64,000 bases of DNA from Actinomycetospora corticicola (GTDB taxonomy: Bacteria; Actinomycetota; Actinomycetes; Mycobacteriales; Pseudonocardiaceae), in assembly GCF_013409505.1 (NCBI RefSeq), contig NZ_JACCBN010000001.1, positions 5,208,001-5,272,000 on the forward strand, written 5' to 3'. Made by a program: the position numbers and the translations under genes. Position 1 is the first letter of the stretch. Each line of letters begins with the position of its first letter. The notes under the pieces are model-generated. The model had not been told where the DNA came from. It saw only the letters and a list, made by a program, of their open reading frames with translations, and did no database searches. This document shows, one piece after another, positions 49,227 through 56,441 of this stretch.

Positions 49227-50255
49227 TCAGCCCGCCGTCGCGTACGCCTTCAGCGGCGGCTCGGCGAACACCCGCGGGTAGGTGGCGATCTGGAACCCCG
49301 CGCCGGCGACGTAGGCCGCGAACCGGGCGGGCCCGGCCACGGGGTCGACGCCGGGCTGGAAGGCCTGCAGGCACACGGCGCGGTCGATCCGGGCGGCCGA
49401 GGCGAGCCCGCCGTGGTCGAGCGCGTCGGTGACGAGGGCGTAGGCGACCGGGTCGATCGAGCCCATCGACAGGTGGTCGGCGACGTGGCCCGGGCAGACG
49501 TCGAAGGTCGAGATGTTGGCCCGGCCCCCGGCGCCGGTGTTCAGCCGCGAGCTCTCGGCCGGCGGGAGGTTGGGGAACACGACCTCGTCGGTCGGGGTCC
49601 ACATCGAGGTGTAGTTGATGCCCGCGAAGGTCTCGCCGCCGGCGTTCAGCGCGCCGAGGAACCGGGAGAACGAGGCCTGCTGCCAGATCGACGGGGCGCA
49701 GCCGACGGTGCACACCGGGTAGGAGTCCAGGGTGCCGTGGTTGGACGGGTCGATCGCGACGTACTGCCCGACCTTCGTGCGGGTGTCCGGCCAGTACTTC
49801 AGGGCCCAGCGCCCGATCATGCCGCCCTGGGAGAAGCCGACGAGCGCGACCTTCTGCCCGCTGCGCGCCTGCACCGCGCGGATGGCGTTGACGACGTACT
49901 CGGCCGAGACCTGGATGTCGCTCATCGCGTGGTTCGGCAGCTCGACCGAGCAGTACGGCCGCCCGGCCGCGCGGAACGCCCGGAAGTAGTTCCAGGAGAA
50001 GTTCTCCTCGGGCGTGAGCGTCGTGCCCGGGATGAACAGGGCGACCGGCCGCGACGTGTTCGTCGTGCCCGGCCCGCACGCGACGGCGGCGTCCAGGGTC
50101 GCCTGCGGCACCGAGAACGCCGGGCCGGAGGCGGCGGAGCCGGTCCAGGTCGGGGCGGCCACGGCCGGGGTGGCGAGTCCGGCCGCGAGGGCGAGCCCGA
50201 TCGCGCCGGCGGCGAGCGCTCGGGCCCAACGGCCCGTCGTCGGGAACGGACGCAT
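49227..50255 (-). CDS. Secreted lipase (CalB-like alpha/beta hydrolase)
   Basis: 342 residues: signal peptide to about residue 34 (ALAAGAIGLALAAGLATPAVAA), then an alpha/beta hydrolase with VALFIPGTTLTPEENFSWNYFRAFRAAGRPYCSVELP, nucleophile elbow VGFSQGGMIGRW, aspartate region TPTDEVV and histidine in VCPGHVADHLSMG. The layout matches fungal CalB-type and actinobacterial lipases; several cysteines suggest disulfides. Extracellular triacylglycerol or ester hydrolysis is expected. Confidence 0.9.
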   Translation of the reverse strand: MRPFPTTGRWARALAAGAIGLALAAGLATPAVAAPTWTGSAASGPAFSVPQATLDAAVACGPGTTNTSRPVALFIPGTTLTPEENFSWNYFRAFRAAGRPYCSVELPNHAMSDIQVSAEYVVNAIRAVQARSGQKVALVGFSQGGMIGRWALKYWPDTRTKVGQYVAIDPSNHGTLDSYPVCTVGCAPSIWQQASFSRFLGALNAGGETFAGINYTSMWTPTDEVVFPNLPPAESSRLNTGAGGRANISTFDVCPGHVADHLSMGSIDPVAYALVTDALDHGGLASAARIDRAVCLQAFQPGVDPVAGPARFAAYVAGAGFQIATYPRVFAEPPLKAYATAG

Positions 50256-50311
50256 GTGTGTCTCCTGCCACCCGTGGTGTCGAGTCGCGGGAAGTAGACC
50301 TCACAGGCCCG

Positions 50312-51232
50312 TCACGTCGACGGGCGGGGGGCCTCCGGACGGACGGGTCGCTGCGTCCGACTGGGGGTCGGCGCGCCGAGCGCGCGGGAGATGCCGCGGG
50401 CGGCGGCGCGCACCGCCGGGACCAGCGTCCGGGGCTCGATGCCGCCCGGGGTCGACGGGGACGGCACGACCACCGAGATCGCGGCGACCACGGTGTCGGA
50501 CTCGCCGCGCACCGGGGCGGCGACCGAGAGCGAGGCGAGGTCGATCATCCCGTCGCACACGGCGACGCCGTCGCGGCGGACGCCGGCGAGCGTGCGGCGC
50601 AGCACGGCGGGGTCGGTGATCGTGCGCGGGGTGAACGAGGTGAGCGGGGAGGCGAGGACCGACTCCTGGACCACCGGCGGGGCGAAGGCGAGCAGCACCT
50701 GGCCGACGCCCGTCCCGTGCAGCGGCCACCGGCCGCCGATCCGGGAGAACAGCCGCACCGCGTCGGGGTGGGCGAGCCGCTCCACGTAGACGCCCTCGTG
50801 GCCGTCGCGCACCGCGAGCTGCACGTTCTGGCGGGTGGCCTCGTAGAGGTCCTCGAGGAACGGCATGGCGCGCTCCCGCAGGCCGACGCTGCGCGGCGCG
50901 AGCGAGCCGACCTCCCAGAGGCGCAGCCCGATCCGGTAGGCACCGTCGGCGCCGCGCTCGAGCGCGCCCCAGCCCGCCAGCTCACCCACCAGCCGGTGCG
51001 CGGTGGACACCGGCAGGGCCGCGGCGCGGGCGATCTCGGTGAGGGTCAGCGCGGGGTGGTCGTGGTCGAACACCTCGAGGATGGAGAACACGCGGCCGGT
51101 CACCGTCTCGCCGCCGACGCGTCCGGTGCTGCGCGCGGCCGAGGAGGTCAGGCCGCTCCCGGAGGGCAGCCCGGGGCGGCGCGGGCGACCGACCGGCCGG
51201 GCCGGAACGGGCTTCTGGGCGTCCGAGGTCAC
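50312..51232 (-). CDS. IclR-family regulator of the pca/pob genes
   Basis: 306 residues: a basic linker-like N-terminus, the IclR winged helix (VFSILEVFDHDHPALTLTEIARAAALPVSTAHRLVGELAGWGALE, about 48-100) and the C-terminal effector domain (VQLAVRDGHEGVYVERLA, RWPLHGTGVGQVLLAFAP, GVAVCDGMIDLASLSVAAPVRG). Divergent from pcaH over 73 bp, as PcaR/PobR-type activators often are. The GTG at 51232 follows AAAGGAG by six bases. Confidence 0.92.
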   Translation of the reverse strand: MTSDAQKPVPARPVGRPRRPGLPSGSGLTSSAARSTGRVGGETVTGRVFSILEVFDHDHPALTLTEIARAAALPVSTAHRLVGELAGWGALERGADGAYRIGLRLWEVGSLAPRSVGLRERAMPFLEDLYEATRQNVQLAVRDGHEGVYVERLAHPDAVRLFSRIGGRWPLHGTGVGQVLLAFAPPVVQESVLASPLTSFTPRTITDPAVLRRTLAGVRRDGVAVCDGMIDLASLSVAAPVRGESDTVVAAISVVVPSPSTPGGIEPRTLVPAVRAAARGISRALGAPTPSRTQRPVRPEAPRPST

Positions 51233-51305
51233 CGGCGGCTCCTTTGCTTCCGGTGGACGGAAGCCAGCCTCTCGCAGCCCGGGGATCCCCGCCACCCTGA
51301 GCGGC

Positions 51306-52073
51306 GTGAGCCCAGGAGCACCCGAGCGACGACGCACGGAACAGGACGAGGTCACGGACGCGATCCGGGAGGCCGCCACGGTCGCCCCGCAGCGCGGCGG
51401 CCACCCGGACCGCGCGTACGCGCCCTACCGCTCGACGTGCCTGCGCGCCCCGTCGCAGCCGCTCGTCGTCGCCACCCCGAGCCTGCTCGAGCGGACGGCG
51501 CCGGTGTTCGGGGCGAAGGACGTGCGGCCGACCGACGCCGACCTGACCGTGCACTCCACCGGCGAGCCGCTGGGGGAGCGGATCGTGGTGACCGGGCGGG
51601 TGCTCGACCGCGACGGCCGTCCCGTGCGCAACCAGCTCGTGGAGGTCTGGCAGGCGAACGCCTCCGGCCGCTACGCCCACGACGGCGACCGGCACCCCGC
51701 CCCGCTCGACCCGCACTTCACCGGCGGCGGGCGCTGCCTGACCGACGACGACGGGCGCTACCGCTTCGTCACGATCAAGCCCGGCGCCTACCCGTGGCGC
51801 AACCACCACAACGCGTGGCGCCCGGCGCACATCCACTTCTCGCTGTTCGGCACGGCGTTCACCCAGCGCCTCGTGACGCAGATGTACTTCCCGGGCGACC
51901 AGCTCTTCCACCTCGACCCGATCTTCTCCTCGGTCACCGACGAGAAGGCCCAGCAGCGGCTGATCGCCCGCTACGACCACGACACGACCGTCGCCGAGTG
52001 GGCGCTGGGCTACCAGTGGGACATCGTCCTCGACGGTCCCGGCGCCACCCCGCCCGACCCGGACGAGGTGTGA
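51306..52073 (+). CDS. pcaH: Protocatechuate 3,4-dioxygenase beta subunit
   Basis: 255 residues. Intradiol ring-cleavage dioxygenase; this subunit holds the iron, whose ligands are the tyrosines of ASGRYAHDGD and KPGAYPWRNHH and the two histidines of RPAHIHFSLFG. GRVLDRDGRPVRNQLVEVWQANASGRY and FLGTAFTQRLVTQMYFPGD-like (FGTAFTQRLVTQMYFPGD) blocks are diagnostic. Converts protocatechuate to 3-carboxy-cis,cis-muconate. The GTG at 51306 has only a weak Shine-Dalgarno sequence. Confidence 0.95.
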   Translation: MSPGAPERRRTEQDEVTDAIREAATVAPQRGGHPDRAYAPYRSTCLRAPSQPLVVATPSLLERTAPVFGAKDVRPTDADLTVHSTGEPLGERIVVTGRVLDRDGRPVRNQLVEVWQANASGRYAHDGDRHPAPLDPHFTGGGRCLTDDDGRYRFVTIKPGAYPWRNHHNAWRPAHIHFSLFGTAFTQRLVTQMYFPGDQLFHLDPIFSSVTDEKAQQRLIARYDHDTTVAEWALGYQWDIVLDGPGATPPDPDEV

Positions 52074-52074
52074 G

Positions 52075-52650
52075 ATGACCCTGGACCCCTCTCCCTCCCA
52101 GACCGTCGGCCCGTTCTTCGCCTTCGGGCTCCCGTTCGAGGGCGGCGGTGACGTCGTGCCGCCCGGGACCGCCGGCGCGATCTCGCTGCACGGCACCGTC
52201 CGCGACGGCGCGGGTGCCCCGGTGCCCGACGCCCTGCTCGAGTTCTGGCAGGCCGGGCCCGACGGCCGGGTCCCGGTGCGCGCCGGGTCGCTCGCCCGCG
52301 ACGGGCGGTCCTTCACCGGCTTCGCCCGGGTGCCCACCGACCGGGCCGGGGACTACGCCGTGCGGACCCTGCGTCCCGCGTCGATCGCCGGCTCCACGGA
52401 CGCACCGCACCTCGCCGTCACGGTGTTCGCCCGTGGCCTGCTGCACCACCTGTTCACGCGCGTCTACTTCCCGAACAACACCGACGCCAATGCCGCCGAC
52501 CCGCTGCTCTCGGGCCTGCCCGAGGAGCGCGCGGCGACGCTCCTGGCGATTCCCGACGGCTGGTTCGGCGGCCCGGGCTACCGGTTCGACGTGCGCCTGC
52601 AGGGGCCGGGGGAGACCGTGTTCCTGGACCTCGTCGGGAGTGACTCGTGA
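52075..52650 (+). CDS. pcaG: Protocatechuate 3,4-dioxygenase alpha subunit
   Basis: 191 residues, same beta fold without the iron ligands: PSPSQTVGPFFAFGLPFEGG, GTVRDGAGAPVPDALLEFWQAGPDGRVP, PHLAVTVFARGLLHHLFTRVYFPNN and GYRFDVRLQGPGETVFLDL. Forms the alpha-beta protomer with PcaH. ATG two bases after the pcaH stop; its stop overlaps pobA. Confidence 0.95.
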   Translation: MTLDPSPSQTVGPFFAFGLPFEGGGDVVPPGTAGAISLHGTVRDGAGAPVPDALLEFWQAGPDGRVPVRAGSLARDGRSFTGFARVPTDRAGDYAVRTLRPASIAGSTDAPHLAVTVFARGLLHHLFTRVYFPNNTDANAADPLLSGLPEERAATLLAIPDGWFGGPGYRFDVRLQGPGETVFLDLVGSDS

Positions 52651-53858
52651 GCGCTCCGGACCGGACGACCGTCGCGATCGTCGGCGGTGGTCCCGCGGGT
52701 CTGATGCTCGCCCACCTGCTGCGCCGCCACGGCGTGGACTCGGTGGTGCTGGAGTCCCGCCCGCGCGAGCGGGTCGAGGCGCGCCAGCGGGCCGGCATCC
52801 TCGAGCACGGCACGATCGACGCGCTGCGCGAGGTCGGGGCGGACGCGCGGATGGACGAGTCGGGGATGCCGCACGACGGGTTCGCCCTCCACGTGCACGG
52901 CGAGCGCATCCACGTCGACATGCAGGCCCTCACCGGGCGCAACGTCATGATCTGGGCGCAGACCGAGGTCGTGAAGGACCTCATCGCCCTGCGCCTCGAG
53001 CAGGGCGACCCGCTGCTGTTCGACGCGGAGGTCCTGGCGGTCGACAAGATCGACGGGCCGCTCTCGCGCGACGGCGAGGCGCTCGTGCGCTACCGGCACG
53101 AGGGCGTCGAGCACGAGCTGCGCGCGGACGTCGTGGTCGGCACCGACGGCTTCCACGGGGTGGCCCGCCAGGCCATCCCGACGGAGGCCGTGCGCACCTT
53201 CGAGCGCGTCTACGGCTTCTCCTGGCTGGGGATCCTGGCCGACGCGGAGCCGTCGTCGGACGAGCTGATCTACGCCCGGCACGAGCGCGGCTTCGCGCTG
53301 CTGTCGATGCGCTCGCCGACGGTCACCCGGGCCTACGTCCAGGTGCCGAACGGCACCGACCCGGCGTCGTGGTCGGACGAGGCGATCTGGGACGAGCTCG
53401 AGGCCCGGACCGCCCTGGGCGACGGCACCTTCGCGCTGAACCGCGGGCCGATCACGGACAAGAGCGTGACCCCGATGCGCTCCTACGTCGCCGAGCCGAT
53501 GCGGTACGGCCGCCTGTTCCTCGCGGGCGACGCCGCGCACATCGTGCCGCCGACCGGCGCCAAGGGTCTCAACCTCGCCGTCGCGGACGTGCGCGTGCTC
53601 TCCGCGGCGATCGCGGCGTGGTGCACCGAGGGGTCGGAGGACCTCGTCGACGCCTACTCCGACACGGCGCTCGCGCGGGTGTGGCGGGGCGAGCACTTCA
53701 GCTGGACGATGACGACGACGCTGCACGTGGACCCGGACGCGGACCCGTTCGACGACCGGCTCGCGCTCGCCCACCTCCGGCTGATCGCGCAGTCCGAGGC
53801 CTACCGGACCTCGATCGCCGAGAACTACCGGGGTGTGCCGCTGGCAGGTGAGCAGTAG
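52647..53858 (+). CDS. pobA: 4-hydroxybenzoate 3-monooxygenase
   Basis: 403 residues (about 394 in Pseudomonas). FAD-binding IVGGGPAGLMLAHLL, RARQRAGILEHGTIDALREVG-type substrate block (ERVEARQRAGILEHGTID), DVVVGTDGFHGVARQ and AGDAAHIVPPTGAKGLNLAVADV. It hydroxylates 4-hydroxybenzoate to protocatechuate, the PcaHG substrate, so pcaH-pcaG-pobA form a short pathway operon. The C-terminal AGEQ and stop codon come from palindrome B4. Preferences for NADPH or NADH cannot be read. Confidence 0.96.
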   Translation: MSAPDRTTVAIVGGGPAGLMLAHLLRRHGVDSVVLESRPRERVEARQRAGILEHGTIDALREVGADARMDESGMPHDGFALHVHGERIHVDMQALTGRNVMIWAQTEVVKDLIALRLEQGDPLLFDAEVLAVDKIDGPLSRDGEALVRYRHEGVEHELRADVVVGTDGFHGVARQAIPTEAVRTFERVYGFSWLGILADAEPSSDELIYARHERGFALLSMRSPTVTRAYVQVPNGTDPASWSDEAIWDELEARTALGDGTFALNRGPITDKSVTPMRSYVAEPMRYGRLFLAGDAAHIVPPTGAKGLNLAVADVRVLSAAIAAWCTEGSEDLVDAYSDTALARVWRGEHFSWTMTTTLHVDPDADPFDDRLALAHLRLIAQSEAYRTSIAENYRGVPLAGEQ

Positions 53859-53887
53859 AGGTCGCTGCCACGACCTTTTCTGCTCAC
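53848..53887. repeat. Family B palindrome, copy B4
   Basis: GTGAGCAGTAGAGGTCG (53848-53864) pairs with 53871-53887 over 17 positions with two mismatches; loop CTGCCA. It contains the pobA stop codon and lies before the convergent Lrp gene. Here the outer arms seen in other copies are not evident. Confidence 0.85.
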
Positions 53888-53898
53888 GGGACCGGAGG

Positions 53899-54381
53899 TC
53901 ACATACTCGTGAACCGGTCGACCAGCCCCGACGTCGCGACCATCGTGGTGAACCGCGCGACGCCGGGGATCTGGGCGAGCGTGCGGCGCAGCAGCACGTC
54001 GAGGGCGTGCACGTCGGCCACGTCGATGCGCAGCAGGTAGTCGACGTCGCCGGTCACGTGGTGGCAGCTCACGAGGCCGTCGAGGTCGACGATCCAGCGC
54101 TCGAACCGCCCCACCGTGTCGGCGGTGTGGTCGACCAGCACCACCGACAGGTGCACCACCAGCGCCCGCCCGATCGCCTCCGGGTCGAGCACCGCCCGGT
54201 AGCCCCGGATCACGCCCTCGGTCTCGAGGCGGCGCAGCCGGCGCTGGGCGGACGACGCGGAGACGCTCACGGCCTCGGCGAGCTCGGCCAGGCTGGAGCG
54301 TCCGTGATCGACGAGGTGGGCGAGGATCAACCGGTCGACGCGGTCGAGGTGGGTGCTTCGTCCGGTGGAGGGCGCGGTCAT
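53899..54381 (-). CDS. Lrp/AsnC-family transcriptional regulator
   Basis: 160 residues: helix-turn-helix (LDRVDRLILAHLVDHGRSSLAELAEAVSVSASSAQRRLRRLETEGVIRGYRAVLDPEAIG) and an RAM domain (VVHLSVVLVDHTADTVGRFERWIVDLDGLVSCHHVTGDVDYLLRIDVADVHALDVLL). It binds small amino acids in most members. Divergent from a DMT-type exporter 72 bp away, the classic Lrp plus amino-acid exporter arrangement, so it most likely activates that gene. Confidence 0.93.
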   Translation of the reverse strand: MTAPSTGRSTHLDRVDRLILAHLVDHGRSSLAELAEAVSVSASSAQRRLRRLETEGVIRGYRAVLDPEAIGRALVVHLSVVLVDHTADTVGRFERWIVDLDGLVSCHHVTGDVDYLLRIDVADVHALDVLLRRTLAQIPGVARFTTMVATSGLVDRFTSM

Positions 54382-54453
54382 GACGGAATCATGCACGCTC
54401 GGGGCTCGGAGCTGAGGAAGTCGCCCGGCATCGCCCACCATGATCGACGCACG

Positions 54454-55389
54454 ATGGATCTCATGACGAGGAACGTGGCCCTGCTGGCGATGGTGGTCGC
54501 CGGCGCGGCGTGGGGAGCGGTGTTCGTGGCGCCCGGGTTGGCCCCGCTCGCCCCGGCCCTGCTGCTGGCGACCGGACGGTTCGTGGCGTTCGGGGCGGTC
54601 TCGCTGCCTCAGATCCGCCGGGTGCTGCGGGCCGACGTGCCCTGGGGTCGCGTGATCGCCCACGCCCTCACCGGCTCGGTGCTCTACTACGCCCTCGTCG
54701 CGGTGTCCGTCCGGCTCGCCGGCCCGACCATCGCCGTCGCCACCATCGGCCTCGTCCCCGTCGTCATGGCCCTGGTGTCCGCCCGCGGGACCGGCCGGGT
54801 GGCCGGGCTCGTGCCCGCCCTGGTCCTCGTCGCGCTCGGGCAGGTGCTGCTGCACGTCGGGCCGGGGCAGGACTGGTCGCTCGACGCCCTCGTCGGGCTC
54901 GCCCTCGCCGTCCTCGCCCTGATCTCGTGGTCCTGGTACGGCCTCGACTCGCACAAGCTGCTGCACGAGCGCCCCGACGTCGCCCCCGTTCTCGCCGCCG
55001 CCCAGGGTCTCGCCGCCGGGGCGCTCGCCCTGCCCGCCGCGGTCGCCCTGCTGCTGATCGACGGCACGCCCGCGCAACCTCTGCGCGCGCTCGCCGTGGT
55101 GCTCTTCCTCGGGCTCGTGTCGTCCTGGCTCGCGGTCCGGCTCTGGCACGCCGCCGCCGGCCACCTGTCGCCGATCCTGGTCAGCCAGCTCATGGCCCTC
55201 GAGACGGCGTGGGGCTTCGTCTTCGCCGCGGTCGTCGAGGGCGGTGTCCCCGGTCCGCTGCAGCTCGCGGGCGAGATCGCGCTGGTCGGCGGCGTCGTCC
55301 TCGCGGTGGTCGTCGACGCCCGGCGGTCACGGCGTGCGGCGTCGATTCCCGACGACGAGGCCGTGCCGGTCCCGGCCGGCCGCGCCTGA
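54454..55389 (+). CDS. EamA/DMT-family exporter
   Basis: 311 residues (308 if the Met at 54463 is used), ten hydrophobic helices in two EamA repeats: AMVVAGAAWGAVFVAPGLAPLAPALLLATGRFVAFG and LFLGLVSSWLAVRLWHAAAGHLSPILVSQLMALETAWGFVFAAVVEG. DMT exporters of this kind efflux amino acids or metabolites. A divergent Lrp regulator supports an amino acid. Neither candidate start has a clear ribosome binding site. A strong terminator follows 9 bp after the stop. Confidence 0.9.
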   Translation: MDLMTRNVALLAMVVAGAAWGAVFVAPGLAPLAPALLLATGRFVAFGAVSLPQIRRVLRADVPWGRVIAHALTGSVLYYALVAVSVRLAGPTIAVATIGLVPVVMALVSARGTGRVAGLVPALVLVALGQVLLHVGPGQDWSLDALVGLALAVLALISWSWYGLDSHKLLHERPDVAPVLAAAQGLAAGALALPAAVALLLIDGTPAQPLRALAVVLFLGLVSSWLAVRLWHAAAGHLSPILVSQLMALETAWGFVFAAVVEGGVPGPLQLAGEIALVGGVVLAVVVDARRSRRAASIPDDEAVPVPAGRA

Positions 55390-55398
55390 CCACGTGTC

Positions 55399-55431
55399 CC
55401 GGTGCGATGGATGGCTCATCCGTCGCACCGG
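55399..55431 (+). terminator. 15-bp-stem terminator after the EamA gene
   Basis: CCGGTGCGATGGATG (55399-55413), GCT, and its complement with one G.U pair (55417-55431). No T-tract, but the stem is long and begins ten bases past the stop. Confidence 0.75.
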
Positions 55432-55564
55432 ACGCGTCGGAGGAGCCACTCGCGCACGGCGGTTGGCGCCGACCCGCCGTCGGGAACGGCCCTCGACGGC
55501 ACCGGGTGCGCCGGTGGCGCCATCGACGCGACCCGCCCGCACCCGGCGTCGGGACGACTCTTCT

Positions 55565-55589
55565 GAATCATCAGGTTTCCTGTTAATCT
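55565..55589 (+). promoter_or_regulatory. Operator and -10 of the hydroxycinnamate operon
   Basis: GAATCATCAGG, TTT, CCTGTTAATC is a semi-palindrome in an AT-rich patch, as MarR regulators prefer. Its right arm contains TAATCT (55584-55589), a good -10 that would put the transcript start on or next to the A of the ATG at 55596. No Shine-Dalgarno sequence precedes that ATG, so the mRNA is probably leaderless. Confidence 0.6.
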
Positions 55590-55595
55590 CGTCCC

Positions 55596-56441
55596 ATGAG
55601 CACGCCGCCGACCTTCGAGACCGTCGCGATCGAGCTCGGGGAGGGACCCGAGGAGGCCGGCATCGGCTGGCTCTTCTTCGACCGGCCCGACAAGCGCAAC
55701 GCGATGAACCCGACGCTGAACCGCGAGATGATCGACGCCCTCGACTGGCTGGAGGCGGCCGACGACGTGCGCGTCGTCGTGCTGACCGGCCGGGGCGACG
55801 CGTGGTCGGCGGGGATGGACCTGCAGGAGTACTTCCGCGAGGTCGACGCCGGGCCGCCCAGCGTCGAGATCCGGGCGCGCCGGGAGTCGGCGGAGTGGCA
55901 GTGGCGACGGCTGATCCACTTCGCGAAGCCGACGATCGCGATGGTCAACGGCTGGTGCTTCGGCGGTGCCTTCACCCCGCTCGTGTGCTGCGACCTGGCG
56001 ATCGCCGTCGAGGACGCGTCGTTCGGGCTCTCCGAGGTCAACTGGGGCATCCCGCCGGGCGGGCTGGTCTCCCGCGCGCTCGCCGAGACGATCCCGGCGC
56101 GCGACGCGCAGTGGTACGTCATGACCGGTGAGCGCTTCGACGGCCGGCAGGCCTCGGCGATGCGGCTGGTCAACGAGGCCGTGCCGGGCGAGCGGCTGCG
56201 CGCGCGGACGGTCGAGGTCGCGGGGAAGCTGGCCGGCATGAACACCCACGTGCTGCGGGCGGCGAAGGTCGGGGTGAAGAAGGTCCGGCAGATGTCCTGG
56301 GACGTCGCCGAGGACTACCTGTACGCCAAGCTCGACGCCGCGACCGGGCACGACCCGGAGCAGGGCAAGCAGCAGGGACTCACCCAGTTCCTCGACGCCA
56401 AGACCTACCGCCCCGGCCTGGGGGCGTACGAGCGGTCATGA
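55596..56441 (+). CDS. ech: p-Hydroxycinnamoyl-CoA hydratase/lyase
   Basis: 281 residues, crotonase fold. WLFFDRPDKRNAMNPTLNREMIDALDWLEAADDVRVVVLTG, GDAWSAGMDLQEYFRE, NGWCFGGAFTPLVCCDLAIA, FGLSEVNWGIPPGGLVSRAL and VMTGERFDGRQASAMRLVNEAVP match feruloyl-CoA hydratase-lyases, including the catalytic Glu in SEVNWGIPP. The enzyme turns feruloyl- or p-coumaroyl-CoA into vanillin or 4-hydroxybenzaldehyde plus acetyl-CoA. The stop overlaps the CoA-ligase start. Confidence 0.92.
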   Translation: MSTPPTFETVAIELGEGPEEAGIGWLFFDRPDKRNAMNPTLNREMIDALDWLEAADDVRVVVLTGRGDAWSAGMDLQEYFREVDAGPPSVEIRARRESAEWQWRRLIHFAKPTIAMVNGWCFGGAFTPLVCCDLAIAVEDASFGLSEVNWGIPPGGLVSRALAETIPARDAQWYVMTGERFDGRQASAMRLVNEAVPGERLRARTVEVAGKLAGMNTHVLRAAKVGVKKVRQMSWDVAEDYLYAKLDAATGHDPEQGKQQGLTQFLDAKTYRPGLGAYERS

